Source: Rhodococcus aetherivorans
GTDB taxonomy: Bacteria > Actinomycetota > Actinomycetes > Mycobacteriales > Mycobacteriaceae
DNA: 64,000 nt
Assembly (NCBI RefSeq): GCF_011058165.1
Contig: NZ_JAALEG010000016.1
Location: forward strand, 1-64,000
Direction: 5' to 3'
Part shown: positions 44,457 through 53,087 of the stretch, piece by piece
Layout: each line of letters starts with the position of its first letter
Numbering within the stretch: position 1 is the first letter of the stretch
Notes under the pieces: generated by a model
The model's input: the letters and a program-made list of their open reading frames with translations, nothing else
Database searches by the model: none
Told to the model about the DNA's origin: nothing
Position numbers and translations under genes: made by a program

Positions 44457-45089
44457 TCAGCGGGTGCGCGACTCGAAGTCGTCGAGGACGGCGACGATGC
44501 GCTCGGCCGTGTCTTCAAGTCCGGTGCACCATTGCGCTTCGGGTACGCGAGTGCCGCCCTTGCCGAAAAGAACCTGAGCGAAAATGAGCACGCCGTAGGA
44601 CGTCTCGACGCTCATGCCGCAACGTTCGGGGAGGGACAGGTTGGTCTTCAGCAGTGCGCGTCGGCCCGCGATCTCAGATGGAATGACGTCGTCGCCGTTG
44701 TCGGCGGTCTTCTGGAGTTCGATTGCCCAGTCGAAGTTGGCCGATCTCACCGTCAGGGCGTAGGCGGCAACGCCGGGAAACTTCAAGACGCCGTCGTAGG
44801 AACAGCCGAGCATCGTGTAGTGCGTCGCCGCGAAATCCGTGTTGTCTTCGGAGTTCGGGTCGTAGCCTGCCGCGGCAAGAACGTCGTCGGGGATGTCGAG
44901 GCACGGGTCGAAGGCGACGAGAGGTCGGTCGGACTCGTCCACCAGGCGCGGTACTCGTGTCGTTGCTGTTGGGGTACTCGGGGCCTCGTCTGTGGATTCC
45001 GAGTTGGGGGACGAGGCAGTGCACGCTGAGAGCGATGCAAGCACAATAAGTGTCCCTGTGATTGCGGCACCGGTACGGCCCGCGGTCAC
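44457..45089 (-). CDS. DUF3558 lipoprotein
   Basis: 210 residues from a GTG at 45089. A short basic/hydrophobic N-terminus ends in LASLSACTASS, a lipobox (L-S-A-C) that predicts a lipid-anchored surface protein. The mature part has the paired cysteines and FDPCLDIPDDVLAAAGYDP, the DUF3558 signature, with CGMSVETSYGVLIF and QWCTGLEDTAERIV. These lipoproteins are widespread in Mycobacteriales and uncharacterised. Overlaps the next gene upstream by 4 bp. Confidence 0.87.
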   Translation of the reverse strand: MTAGRTGAAITGTLIVLASLSACTASSPNSESTDEAPSTPTATTRVPRLVDESDRPLVAFDPCLDIPDDVLAAAGYDPNSEDNTDFAATHYTMLGCSYDGVLKFPGVAAYALTVRSANFDWAIELQKTADNGDDVIPSEIAGRRALLKTNLSLPERCGMSVETSYGVLIFAQVLFGKGGTRVPEAQWCTGLEDTAERIVAVLDDFESRTR

Positions 45090-45418
45090 AGCTCGTCCTG
45101 GTTCAGGGCGTGCAGACGGGCGGTCCAGTTGTTTTCGGCCGCGAGAAACCCCTCACCGCCTGCGGCGAACGCTTCTCGCATGCCGCTGAGCACCGCCTCG
45201 AATTGTTCCAGTCGTTCGTAGAGCGATTCGGGTGTGCCGCGGGCTTTGCGAACGAAGCCGGCGCGGAGGTCTTCGGCCGACTTGAAGCCCCCGAAACTTG
45301 GTGCATCGGTCAGGTCGCTTGCATGGCGTGCTGCGTTGCGAAGTGTCGTCAGCATGGTGTCGCAGATGGCGACGATCTCCTCGATCGTCCGCGGTTCCAA
45401 ACGAAGTCTCTCTGCCAT
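45086..45418 (-). CDS. Small helical protein paired with the DUF3558 lipoprotein
   Basis: 110 residues from ATG 45418, with a GGGGGG-rich leader. It is predicted to be all helix (IEEIVAICDTMLTTLRNAAR ... YERLEQFEAVLSGMREAFAA) with a central FGGFKSAEDLRAGF turn, in the size range of WXG100-like antiparallel hairpins but without a WxG. It overlaps the lipoprotein gene by 4 bp. Pairs like this are common next to DUF3558 in Nocardiaceae and may be type VII-secretion related; not proven. Confidence 0.65.
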   Translation of the reverse strand: MAERLRLEPRTIEEIVAICDTMLTTLRNAARHASDLTDAPSFGGFKSAEDLRAGFVRKARGTPESLYERLEQFEAVLSGMREAFAAGGEGFLAAENNWTARLHALNQDEL

Positions 45419-45579
45419 GAATCCCCCCGGTATCAGTTGGCCCGGGAACTGTAACGCATTCGTTTGCAGGTCACGCGGGATTCTCTTTCGAGAATGGGGG
45501 GTTGAGACGCCTGCGCCCCGACCGAGCTCGCGTGCGATTCGGTCGGGACGATTCGGTTCTCGTCGGCGGGGTCGGTGTC

Positions 45580-45789
45580 TCACAGCGCCAGTGTCAGGCC
45601 TGCTTCTGCGAGAGTGTGTGCGGTCAGGCCGGAGGCGAGCATCCAGGCGGAGTGCTTGTCGAAGGTCGGCGCTCCCCGGTCGCCCACCACGGCGAGAATC
45701 GGTGCGATCACTCCGCAGATGCCGACGACGACAAAGATCGTCAGCGCCAGGCCGTCGAAGCCAGGGCCGATGGGCGACGTCAAGCCCAA
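45580..45789 (-). CDS. Small hydrophobic peptide, possible remnant
   Basis: 69 residues from a TTG start (low support). Residues 11-35, LALTIFVVVGICGVIAPIL, form one hydrophobic segment, and a weakly hydrophobic tail follows. Frame continuity upstream into CASALG suggests it may be part of a longer, damaged membrane-protein gene. I do not recognise the family. Possible, not secure. Confidence 0.25.
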   Translation of the reverse strand: MGLTSPIGPGFDGLALTIFVVVGICGVIAPILAVVGDRGAPTFDKHSAWMLASGLTAHTLAEAGLTLAL

Positions 45790-45981
45790 AGCGGATGCAC
45801 AGATGTGCGGGGCGCATCGAACCTCCGTGGGTAAACCACGATGGCGGGTCAGATCGCGAACAGCAGCGCGCCGGTACCGATTGCGACGGCGACGCAGTAA
45901 CCGAAGAATCCCCCGGCGTCACCTTGGACAGCGAGGCCCAGACTTCGTGCGCGAGACGGTCGGGAAGTTCGACGCGTTCTG

Positions 45982-46167
45982 GTGGCTGCTCCTCATCGCG
46001 GGAACGCCCCCCAGTACGGAGTCACCACGGTGTCGAAGCGGCTGCCGCCATCCCTGCTCGCGGTGCTCGACGAGGCCGCCAACGTTCGCAGGCTGGGGGA
46101 GTTGCCGAACCGGTACTTGCACTCCGGCAGCCGCGGAACCGTGATCACCACCACCTTGCTGTCCTAG
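45982..46167 (+). pseudogene. Fragment of a TraG/VirD4-like conjugation coupling protein
   Basis: The frame reads PQYGVTTVSKRLPPSLLAVL then DEAANVRRLGELPNRYLHSG and SRGTVITTTLLS before a stop. DEAANV with the following ELP...Y..SRG..I.T.L is the Walker B/TraM-recognition region of actinobacterial TraG/TraD ATPases. Only about 55 residues remain out of roughly 500, so it is a remnant of a conjugative element. The identity is from motif memory. Confidence 0.55.
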
Positions 46168-46290
46168 GTCTACTCTCGGTAGCCAACAGCCGGCGTATCG
46201 GGAGGTGATGCGTCGGCCGAAGCATCTGCTCATGGCAGGTGGCACGCGTTCGTGCACTACATGGTGTAGACGGTGCGGAGCATGACGGCA

Positions 46291-47082
46291 TCACGTTCGC
46301 GCCGCGTCCAAGATCTTTTGTGCCCGCTCTGCGACGGGGAGATCCACGAATTCACCTCCGGGTAGCCGGACCGCCGCTCCGCCGGCCTTCTCGAATGCGT
46401 CGACCACTTCGCGGGCCCAGTCGATGTCGTCCTGTCCCGAAGTGAAGGTGGCATGGATGGCCGTCAGCTGGGCGGGGTGAATTGCGGACTTGCCGAACAG
46501 GCCGAGGCTGCGACTGTGGGCGGCCTGCTGGATGAGTCCGTCATTGTCATCGAGGTGGGGGTAGACGCTGTCGATCGGTGGGGCGATGCCGGCGGCGCGC
46601 GCGGCGACGACGAGGTGGGATCGCACGTACTGCATCGGTATGTCCCCGTCTCCCGTGCCGAGGTCCTTCTGCAGGTCGATACCGCCGAGTGCGAGATGCG
46701 TTACCGCCGGGTGGCCGGCGATATCGAAGGCATTGGCGACCCCTTTCGCGGTTTCGATGGCGCAGATCAGGGGTTTTTCCGGGGCCCGGGCTGCGACCCA
46801 GTGAACGTCGTCGAGTGTTTCGACCTTGGGGATGCGGATGCCGTGTGCCGATGCAGCGACGGCATGCAGATCAGCGGCGGCGAGTCCGGTTCCGGGGGCG
46901 TTGATTCGCACCCATGCGGTCCTGGTGGTGACGACGGATGCGACGTTTGCCCTGGCGGTCCGCTTCTCGGAGGGCGGCACCGCGTCCTCGAGATCGAGGA
47001 TGACGGCGTCGGCGCCGGCGTGGAACACCTTTCCGAGCAGATTCAGGTTGTGGCCAGGCGCGAAGAGGTAGCTGCGGTTCAT
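46291..47082 (-). CDS. CitE-like aldolase/lyase (HpcH/HpaI family)
   Basis: 263 residues from ATG 47082, whose A is shared with the CoA-transferase stop (TGATG). RSYLFAPGHNLNLLGKVFHAGADAVILDLEDAVP is the CitE start; the arginine is the acyl-CoA contact and LDLEDAV the metal-binding acid pair. LICAIETAKGV supplies a second Glu, and AVTHLALGGIDLQKDLG follows. Such lyases cleave acyl-CoA hydroxyacids such as citramalyl-CoA, malyl-CoA or related beta-hydroxy acids. It is co-transcribed with the CaiB-like CoA-transferase, so the substrate is likely the CoA ester formed there. Confidence 0.88.
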   Translation of the reverse strand: MNRSYLFAPGHNLNLLGKVFHAGADAVILDLEDAVPPSEKRTARANVASVVTTRTAWVRINAPGTGLAAADLHAVAASAHGIRIPKVETLDDVHWVAARAPEKPLICAIETAKGVANAFDIAGHPAVTHLALGGIDLQKDLGTGDGDIPMQYVRSHLVVAARAAGIAPPIDSVYPHLDDNDGLIQQAAHSRSLGLFGKSAIHPAQLTAIHATFTSGQDDIDWAREVVDAFEKAGGAAVRLPGGEFVDLPVAERAQKILDAART

Positions 47083-48347
47083 CAAAGGACGCCCTTCTCG
47101 GTGAGTTCGGTCATTCGTTCCTGGTCGATGCCGAGGGTGTCCCGGTAGAACTCCTGGTTGTCCTGCCCGAGGCGGCGGCCGGGGAACTTGATCGCGCCCG
47201 GAGTCCCGAGCATGCGAAGCATGACGTTCTGCATCTTGATCGGGCCGAGGTCTTCGTCGTCGACGGTCGTGATGCAGTCACGGGCGAGGACCTGCGGATC
47301 ACTCATGAGTTGCGCGACGTCGTAGATGGGTGCGAGCGCGGCGCCGACCCGTTCGAACTCGGCCGTGACCTCGCGCAGGGGTCTGTCTGCGATCCACTTC
47401 GCAACCGCGTCGTCGAGCAGTTCGCCGTTGCGGCTGCGTTCGCCGGCAGAGTCGAACCAGGATTGCTCGACGATGTCAGGTCGGCCGACCAGGCGCATGA
47501 CCCGCGCGGCGACAGAGGTGGCGCTCGCGGAGACGGCAACCCACCGGCCGTCCTTGGTGAGGTAGGTGTTGCGTGGGGCGTTATTGGGGGAGCGGTTGCC
47601 GTTGCGGCCGGCGATGGTGCCGAGTTGGTCGTAGGCGGTGGGCCCGGGGCCGAGAATTCCCAGGAGTGGTTCGAGTAGTGACATGTCGATGACCTGTCCG
47701 CGGCCGGCCGAGCCGTTGCGGTGGAGGAGTGCGGTCACCACGCCGAATGCGCCGGCAAGTCCGGCAACGCCGTCGGCGAGTCCGAAGGGCGGCAGCGTCG
47801 GTGGACCGTCCTCCGTCCCGGTTTGGTGGGCAAAGCCACTCATCGCCTCGGCCAGGGTGCCGAATGCGCGGCGCTCGGCGTAGGGTCCGGATTGGCCGAA
47901 CCCGGTGACGCGGAGCAGGACCAGTCCCGGATTGACGGCATGGAGTCGGTCCGGACCCAGCCCCCACTTCTCGAGTACGCCGGGGCGGAAGTTCTCCACC
48001 AGCACGTCGGCATCGATCACGAGGTCGCGGAGTATCTGCTGGCCTTCGTCGGTGCTGAGATCGAGAGTGATGCACTTCTTGTTACGGGCGATGACCTTCC
48101 ACCACAGTCCGTGGCCGTCCTTCCGGGCTCCGTGTGAGCGGGCGGGATCGCCCGAGGGGTGCTCGATCTTGATTACGTCCGCGCCGAAATCACCGAGGAG
48201 CATGGCGGTGATCGGTGCGGCGTAGACGGTACTGATGTCGAGGACGCGGAGGCCGTGCAACGGGCCACGTGTCGGAGGAGGGCTGTCGGCTGTGCTCGTG
48301 CCAGGGTGGTCGTGGGTCGAGTAACTGTCGCTCGGGTGTGCAGTCAT
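47082..48347 (-). CDS. CaiB/BaiF family CoA-transferase
   Basis: 421 residues. GLRVLDISTVYAAPITAMLLGDFGADVIKIEHPSGDPARSHG (cited in pieces) is the family start; the catalytic Asp lies in a region reading LLEPLLGILG and FAHQTGTEDGPPTLP. The C-terminus AIKFPGRRLGQDNQEFYRDT is typical. It moves CoA between carboxylic acids without ATP. Neighbouring CitE-like, PrpF and MatC genes suggest the acceptor is a di- or tricarboxylate such as itaconate, mesaconate or citramalate. The acceptor is not determinable from sequence. Confidence 0.9.
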   Translation of the reverse strand: MTAHPSDSYSTHDHPGTSTADSPPPTRGPLHGLRVLDISTVYAAPITAMLLGDFGADVIKIEHPSGDPARSHGARKDGHGLWWKVIARNKKCITLDLSTDEGQQILRDLVIDADVLVENFRPGVLEKWGLGPDRLHAVNPGLVLLRVTGFGQSGPYAERRAFGTLAEAMSGFAHQTGTEDGPPTLPPFGLADGVAGLAGAFGVVTALLHRNGSAGRGQVIDMSLLEPLLGILGPGPTAYDQLGTIAGRNGNRSPNNAPRNTYLTKDGRWVAVSASATSVAARVMRLVGRPDIVEQSWFDSAGERSRNGELLDDAVAKWIADRPLREVTAEFERVGAALAPIYDVAQLMSDPQVLARDCITTVDDEDLGPIKMQNVMLRMLGTPGAIKFPGRRLGQDNQEFYRDTLGIDQERMTELTEKGVL

Positions 48348-48537
48348 AAGCTGTCCTCGGATGGTGGGGAAGGTCGATACAGGTGCGGCGCTCGACAGCG
48401 GCCGGGGTGCACGAGCGCGGACCGACAGGTCATGCCGGCAGGGTCATGGCGCGACCGAAAAGTCCGTGGCGCCGGGGCCGCCACCTCGAGATTGCCATCC
48501 CTCCGGTTCAACTACAATCACGGGCATATCGACAGCA

Positions 48538-48557
48538 GTTAACTTTGTCTAAAGTCA
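48538..48557. promoter_or_regulatory. Candidate LysR operator A, GTTAACT-N4-CTAAA
   Basis: GTTAACTTTGTCTAAAGTCA contains a near-palindrome TAACTTT-GTCT-AAAGTCA with 6/7 matching arms. It lies 10 bp before the lysR start in the lysR/CoA-transferase divergent gap. Its core GTTAACT-N4-CTAAA is repeated exactly at 51653-51668 upstream of prpF. Confidence 0.5.
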
Positions 48558-48567
48558 GGGGTGGCGC

Positions 48568-49488
48568 GTGCTGGATACGGCCAGGATGTTCACACTGCGC
48601 ACGGTCGCCGCGCACGGGTCGATCACCGCGGCGGCGTCCGCGCTCGGGTATACCACTTCGGCTGTGTCCCAACAGATCGCGAAGCTGGAGAAGGAGGCGG
48701 GGCAGCCGCTTCTGGAACGGCACGCGCGAGGCATCGTGCTGACCGAGGCCGGAAGCTCGGTGGTTCGGCACACCGAACGTATCCTGGTCGAGCTGGAGGC
48801 CGCCGAGGCCGAACTCGCGGAGATCAAGGGGCTGCGGGCCGGTGTGCTGGCGATCGGCACCTTTCCCACGGCCGGATCGTCACTGCTGCCGCTGGTGGTC
48901 AAGGAGTTCAAGACGCGGCACCCGGGCGTCGATCTGAAGGTGCTCAGCGGCCGGTTCGCGCAACTGGTCGACGCCCTGCGCCGGCGGGAGACCGAATTGT
49001 CGTTGCTGTGGGACTACGAATGGAACCGGATCGACGACCCCACGTTGACCTACCACCACCTGATGAACGATCCGACCGTGTTGCTGGTGTCGGAACGGCA
49101 CCGTCTGGCCGACCGCGACTCGATCCGGATCACCGAACTGCGCGACGAGTCGTGGGTGGTGCGCGCCGACGATCACCCGGTTGCCCAGACACTCGAAAAG
49201 CTCTGTCAACAAGGTGGTTTCATGCCTCGGACGAGCGTGTTCGCGCACGACTACGGTGAAGTACAGGCGATGGTGGCCGTCGAGCTCGGTGTGGCCATCG
49301 CGCCGCGCCTGGCCGTGCTCAACCTCCGGCCCGACGTCCGGTCGATTCCCCTCGCGACCCGCCCGCCGCAGCGGCGCATCCTGGTCGCGCATCTGACCGA
49401 GCGGCGGCTGAGCCCGGCCGCGCAGGAAGGAATCGCGGTGTGCACTGCCGCCGCCCGCCTACTGCAGGAGGGATTCGAGGCCGGATAG
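48568..49488 (+). CDS. LysR-family transcriptional regulator
   Basis: 306 residues, GTG start. HTH at residues 15-60 (GSITAAASALGYTTSAVSQQ), then the LysR substrate-binding domain beginning at about residue 90 (GVLAIGTFPTAGSSLLPLVV) and ending in a typical RRILVAHLTERRLSP region. It sits between the two parts of the organic-acid locus, divergent from the CoA-transferase gene. It very probably regulates that gene and the prpF-containing group through the shared operator motif. Confidence 0.92.
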   Translation: MLDTARMFTLRTVAAHGSITAAASALGYTTSAVSQQIAKLEKEAGQPLLERHARGIVLTEAGSSVVRHTERILVELEAAEAELAEIKGLRAGVLAIGTFPTAGSSLLPLVVKEFKTRHPGVDLKVLSGRFAQLVDALRRRETELSLLWDYEWNRIDDPTLTYHHLMNDPTVLLVSERHRLADRDSIRITELRDESWVVRADDHPVAQTLEKLCQQGGFMPRTSVFAHDYGEVQAMVAVELGVAIAPRLAVLNLRPDVRSIPLATRPPQRRILVAHLTERRLSPAAQEGIAVCTAAARLLQEGFEAG

Positions 49489-49517
49489 GGGCCCGACCCT
49501 CCCCGGAAGGATGCCTG

Positions 49518-50375
49518 TCAGTTCCGGCAGATGCCGAACGCGTCGGCGAGGCGAGTGATCTGCTCGGCCCGCCCGAGGCGGGGTAGGTCGCTGCCGTCGC
49601 GGATGATGCGGCCGCGGGCTTCGAAATCGGCCAGGAACTGCCGCGCCCAGGTGACATCCGACGGTGTAGGGCTGATGGCCTCGTTGATCACCTGCGGCTG
49701 ATCGGTGTCCAGGCACAGCTTTCCGGTAAGGCCGAGGGAGACGGTCACTGCGGACTGTTCGCGCAACACGGTGTGGCCGTTGCTGACGGTGGGGCCGTCG
49801 ATCGGTCCGGGTAGCCGGCCGACCCGGCTGGCGACCACCAGTCGGGAGCGAGGGTACGCCATGGCGAGGTCGTCGGCGCTCGTGCCGGTGTCCCGGCGAT
49901 AGTCACCGCTGCCGAAGGCGAGCCGGAACACGCCGCGGGCGCGGGCGATAGCGCCGGCCTGCTCGATGCCGAGGGCGGATTCGACCAGGGCAAGGACTGG
50001 GGTGCCTCCGCCGAGTCGGTCGAAAGTTTCGGTGATATGTTCTGCCGTTTCGGTTTTCGCGAGCATTACGCCCGCCAGTCCGGGAAGGCCGGCGAGTCGA
50101 TCGACGTCGTCGCTCCAGTACTTCGAGGACCGGTCGTTGATCCGGACCCAGGCCGAGGAGTGTTCGAGCCAGACGGCAACGTCCTCGCGTGCTGAGGACT
50201 TCCGTTGCGGATCGACTGCGTCCTCGATGTCGAGGACGATCTGATCGGCGCATGAACGTTCGGCCTGGTCGAACAAGTCGATCCGGCCGCCGTTGACCAG
50301 CAGCCAGGAGCGGGCGATCCGCGCGTCGATTGTCCGGGGTGCGATCGTGGCGTTCTCGGGCATTCGGACCTTCAC
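49518..50375 (-). CDS. Second CitE-like lyase
   Basis: 285 residues from GTG 50375, overlapping the PrpF stop by 4 bp. ARSWLLVNGGRIDLFDQAER, IVLDIEDAVDP and VLALVESALGIEQAGAIARA carry the family acid pair and Glu, and FGSGDYRRDTGTSADDLAMAY follows. It is distant from the CitE at 46291-47082 and probably acts on a different CoA ester. Last gene of the prpF unit, convergent with lysR. Confidence 0.85.
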   Translation of the reverse strand: MKVRMPENATIAPRTIDARIARSWLLVNGGRIDLFDQAERSCADQIVLDIEDAVDPQRKSSAREDVAVWLEHSSAWVRINDRSSKYWSDDVDRLAGLPGLAGVMLAKTETAEHITETFDRLGGGTPVLALVESALGIEQAGAIARARGVFRLAFGSGDYRRDTGTSADDLAMAYPRSRLVVASRVGRLPGPIDGPTVSNGHTVLREQSAVTVSLGLTGKLCLDTDQPQVINEAISPTPSDVTWARQFLADFEARGRIIRDGSDLPRLGRAEQITRLADAFGICRN

Positions 50376-51508
50376 CGTGCCAACCCGACCAGTGCAGGCG
50401 CCGGGCCGGTGACGAAGAGTTCCGCCACTGCGATGCGTCGGGCCGCCCGGTGCAAGGTGACCGATTCGAGGATACCGTCGGGCGAGGTGGTGAGGTCGAC
50501 GTCGAGGACCCCGGCGGGCGTCCCTATCCGTAGCGATCCGGGCCACCGGACCCGTGTGTTGTGGGTGACGACGCCACCGGTCACGGTGGACGCCGCGGCG
50601 ACGGCGACAGCGGACGTCAGTCCGATTGCGGGGTGCGGGGCAAGCATCGACAGCATCCGGACGGAGATGTCGTAGTCGTCTTCGTCGATGTCGACGCCCG
50701 CGCTGGTGCGGTAGTCCACCGGCGGGCCGACGACGCCGACCTTGGGGATCGCGTGTGTGATCGGGTCTCCCGGTTTGCTCAGTCCCATCCGCAGCGATGA
50801 TTCCCGTCGCAGTCGGAGAAGCAGCGGCAGGTGTTCGGCGATGGTCCGATTGTCTTCTGCGCCGGTCAGGCCGAGGTCGGCGGCGTCGAACAACGCCGCC
50901 GGAGCGCCAGCGGCGACCATCGTGGCGCGGTACGTGTGGTTCTCGATCGAAATCTGTTCGGCGGGTGCGCCGGTGGGCAGCAGTGTGGCTGTATCGGCAG
51001 CGAGACCGGCGAAGGTGAGGCCAACCGGGACGCCCAGCGCGCTGGTGCCTGGCACGGCCGCGTCACCCTCGGTGGGGATCATTCCGCCCGGGGTCGCGAT
51101 CTCGGCAGTGAGGATTGCGCCGGTGTTCTGGTTGCGCATCCGCACGGTCGTCACCGCGGAGTCGACCGGAACGAAGCCGGATTGCAGCGCATACAGCCCG
51201 ATCGCGGTGGCGCAGTTCCCACAGTTGCTGCCCCATTCCACCTGCCGGTCACCGATCGCGACCTGGGCGAACAGGTAGTCGACGTCGATGCCGGACTCGC
51301 TGGAGCGGCGCACGATCGCCGCTTTCGACGTGGTCGAGCTGCCGCCGCCGACACCATCGAGCTGGCGCGGGTCGCCGGAGCCGAACGCGGAGGTCAAGAT
51401 GGCGTCCAGCCCCCCTGCCTGGGGGATGAGGGGATCGACGTCCACGGCGTTGAACAGCCAGCACTTGCTGGTGCCTCCCCGCATCCAGGTTCCACGGAGT
51501 GTGAACAC
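50372..51508 (-). CDS. PrpF-family isomerase (4-oxalomesaconate tautomerase/methylaconitate type)
   Basis: 378 residues from GTG 51508 with AAAGGTGGG upstream. RGTWMRGGTSKCWLFNAVDV has the first PrpF cysteine; the second is in WGSNCGNCATAIGLYAL. FGSGDPRQLDGVGGGSSTTSKAAIV is the diaminopimelate-epimerase-like fold marker (cited in parts). PrpF proteins move double bonds in aconitate- or mesaconate-like acids. The gene belongs to the same locus as the CitE-like and CoA-transferase genes. Confidence 0.9.
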   Translation of the reverse strand: MFTLRGTWMRGGTSKCWLFNAVDVDPLIPQAGGLDAILTSAFGSGDPRQLDGVGGGSSTTSKAAIVRRSSESGIDVDYLFAQVAIGDRQVEWGSNCGNCATAIGLYALQSGFVPVDSAVTTVRMRNQNTGAILTAEIATPGGMIPTEGDAAVPGTSALGVPVGLTFAGLAADTATLLPTGAPAEQISIENHTYRATMVAAGAPAALFDAADLGLTGAEDNRTIAEHLPLLLRLRRESSLRMGLSKPGDPITHAIPKVGVVGPPVDYRTSAGVDIDEDDYDISVRMLSMLAPHPAIGLTSAVAVAAASTVTGGVVTHNTRVRWPGSLRIGTPAGVLDVDLTTSPDGILESVTLHRAARRIAVAELFVTGPAPALVGLAR

Positions 51509-51601
51509 GGTCGGCCCACCTTTCGGGTTGGAAGAGTGTGTGAGGCACCGCTGGAGGCTCCGATCGGATAGGGAGCGTAGGTGCCAGCGGTGTCCCACTA
51601 C

Positions 51602-51625
51602 CCACCCTGACCGAGATCAGGGTGG
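51602..51625. terminator. Perfect 9-bp hairpin upstream of prpF
   Basis: CCACCCTGA/TCAGGGTGG with the 6-nt loop CCGAGA. It is 68 bp past the MatC-like gene stop and 94 bp ahead of the prpF start, on the same strand. It could terminate the permease transcript or partly uncouple the two genes. No T-run. Confidence 0.45.
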
Positions 51626-51652
51626 AGAACAATGGCGGATTTCTCGATGAGG

Positions 51653-51668
51653 GTTAACTCGAGCTAAA
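51653..51668. promoter_or_regulatory. Candidate LysR operator B, GTTAACT-N4-CTAAA
   Basis: GTTAACTCGAGCTAAA, lying 145 bp upstream of prpF, has the same core as the site before lysR at 48538. It is itself inside a 25-bp dyad with perfect 7-bp arms (GAGGGTT/AACCCTC). The shared core supports common regulation by the LysR protein. Confidence 0.5.
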
Positions 51669-51692
51669 CCCTCAGGGGGTGGCGTCGACGCG

Positions 51693-53087
51693 TCAGGCCA
51701 GGGCCGGGATGGCCACCAGCAGCAGCCAGCACAGCATCGGCGCGATCGCGACCACGATGCCCGCGTTCAGCAGCAGCTGGCGGTAGAACCGGGGTCGTTC
51801 GATGTTCTGGGCGTTGGCGAGGACGAGCGCGCCGTTGGTCGAGAACGGGGATACGTCGACCACGGTGGCCGAGATGGCGAGGGCCGCCACGACGCCGACG
51901 ACCGGGAGTGCTCCGGTCTGCAGCAGCGGAAGCGCGAGCGGGATGACAGCGGTGAGCAGTGCGGTCGACGACGCGAACGCCGAGGTGACGCCGATGACAT
52001 AGCAGAGGACGACGGCGACCAGCAGAGGGGCCCCGATGGTGATCGCCATTTCGGCGAGATGGTCGAGCGTGCCGATCTCCTCCATGAGGGAGACATAGGT
52101 GACCATGCCCGCCACGAGCAGCACCGTGGACCAGCTGATACCGGCGATGGCCTCACTCTGCTTGGACAGGTCGGTGAAGGCGAGGATCGCACCGGCGGCG
52201 ATGGCGACGAAGCTGATCGGCATGTGCAGCACCAGCACCAGCACCAGCACCGCGGCGATCAGGACGAGGGTGAGCTTCTGGACGGCGGTGACCGGCTGTC
52301 GTGCGGGTTCGGTGACGATCTCGGTGCGCGGGGTCCGGATGAGTACCTGGGTGCCGGTTCCCCCGGCCGAGCTGCCGGACGGGGCCGCGCCGGGTCCCTC
52401 GACGGGAGTGCGGTGAGGACTCCCACCGCCGTCGGAGTCGAACTCGTCACTCGAGCCGGTAGCGGTGAATTCGAGGTTCCGCATCCGGGCGAGCACGGCG
52501 TAGCCGATCACGGTCAGGACCGAGAGCAGCAGGTTGATGCCGTAGCTGGCGAAGAACAGGGTCCACGGGGCGATCGTCAACCCACTCGATTCGACGATGT
52601 CACGGACGAGGACGCCCGAGACCGAGATCGGCGAGAATGCTCCGGCGTGTGCGCCGTTGATGGTCATGATACCCATCACCAGCGGGCTCATCCGGGTGCG
52701 AGCGGCGAACGACATCGCCGCCGGCGTGATCAAGGCGACGGCCGCCGGGCTGAACGTGCCCAAGGCCGTGAGTACCGAGGCGCAGAAGAAGAACACCCAG
52801 GGAACGATCGTCACTCGTCCGCGGACGCTGCGTATGCAGGTGTTGACGAGGAGATCGATGGTCCCGTTCTTCTTCGCCATGCCGAAGAAGTAGGTGACGC
52901 CGATGATCGTCAACACGATCGAACTGGGGAACTCGGCGAGGATCTCCTTGTCGTCGTAGCCGAGGAGGAACGCCCCCACGACGAACGCGCCGATGAACCC
53001 CAATATGCCGATGTTGATGGGGAAGAAGGTGGCGATCACGAACATCGCCACCAATGCGATCAGTGGCAGTATCTCGATGGAAGTCAT
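51693..53087 (-). CDS. MatC-like dicarboxylate permease (SLC13/DASS type)
   Basis: 464 residues with about 11-12 hydrophobic segments split by a polar loop of about 60 residues near 205-275, which is unusual in length. The N-terminus IALVAMFVIATFFPINIGIL with GTFSPAAVALITPAAMSFAA and AGAFSPISVSGVLV is the MatC_N pattern. DVSPFSTNGALVLAN near the end is a typical substrate-binding helix break. Likely imports a dicarboxylate (malonate-type carriers are named MatC) for the lyase pathway downstream. Confidence 0.87.
   Translation of the reverse strand: MTSIEILPLIALVAMFVIATFFPINIGILGFIGAFVVGAFLLGYDDKEILAEFPSSIVLTIIGVTYFFGMAKKNGTIDLLVNTCIRSVRGRVTIVPWVFFFCASVLTALGTFSPAAVALITPAAMSFAARTRMSPLVMGIMTINGAHAGAFSPISVSGVLVRDIVESSGLTIAPWTLFFASYGINLLLSVLTVIGYAVLARMRNLEFTATGSSDEFDSDGGGSPHRTPVEGPGAAPSGSSAGGTGTQVLIRTPRTEIVTEPARQPVTAVQKLTLVLIAAVLVLVLVLHMPISFVAIAAGAILAFTDLSKQSEAIAGISWSTVLLVAGMVTYVSLMEEIGTLDHLAEMAITIGAPLLVAVVLCYVIGVTSAFASSTALLTAVIPLALPLLQTGALPVVGVVAALAISATVVDVSPFSTNGALVLANAQNIERPRFYRQLLLNAGIVVAIAPMLCWLLLVAIPALA

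Larger units (their letters stand above)
45419..46290. other. 872-bp scrambled region with gene remnants
   Basis: No full gene is visible. It holds two short minus-strand hydrophobic stretches (one listed at 45580-45789; another, about 45858-45920, ends FFGYCVAVAIGTGALLFAI) and a plus-strand fragment of a conjugation coupling protein (45982-46167). Coding frames change repeatedly, as expected for decayed mobile DNA. Confidence 0.45.
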
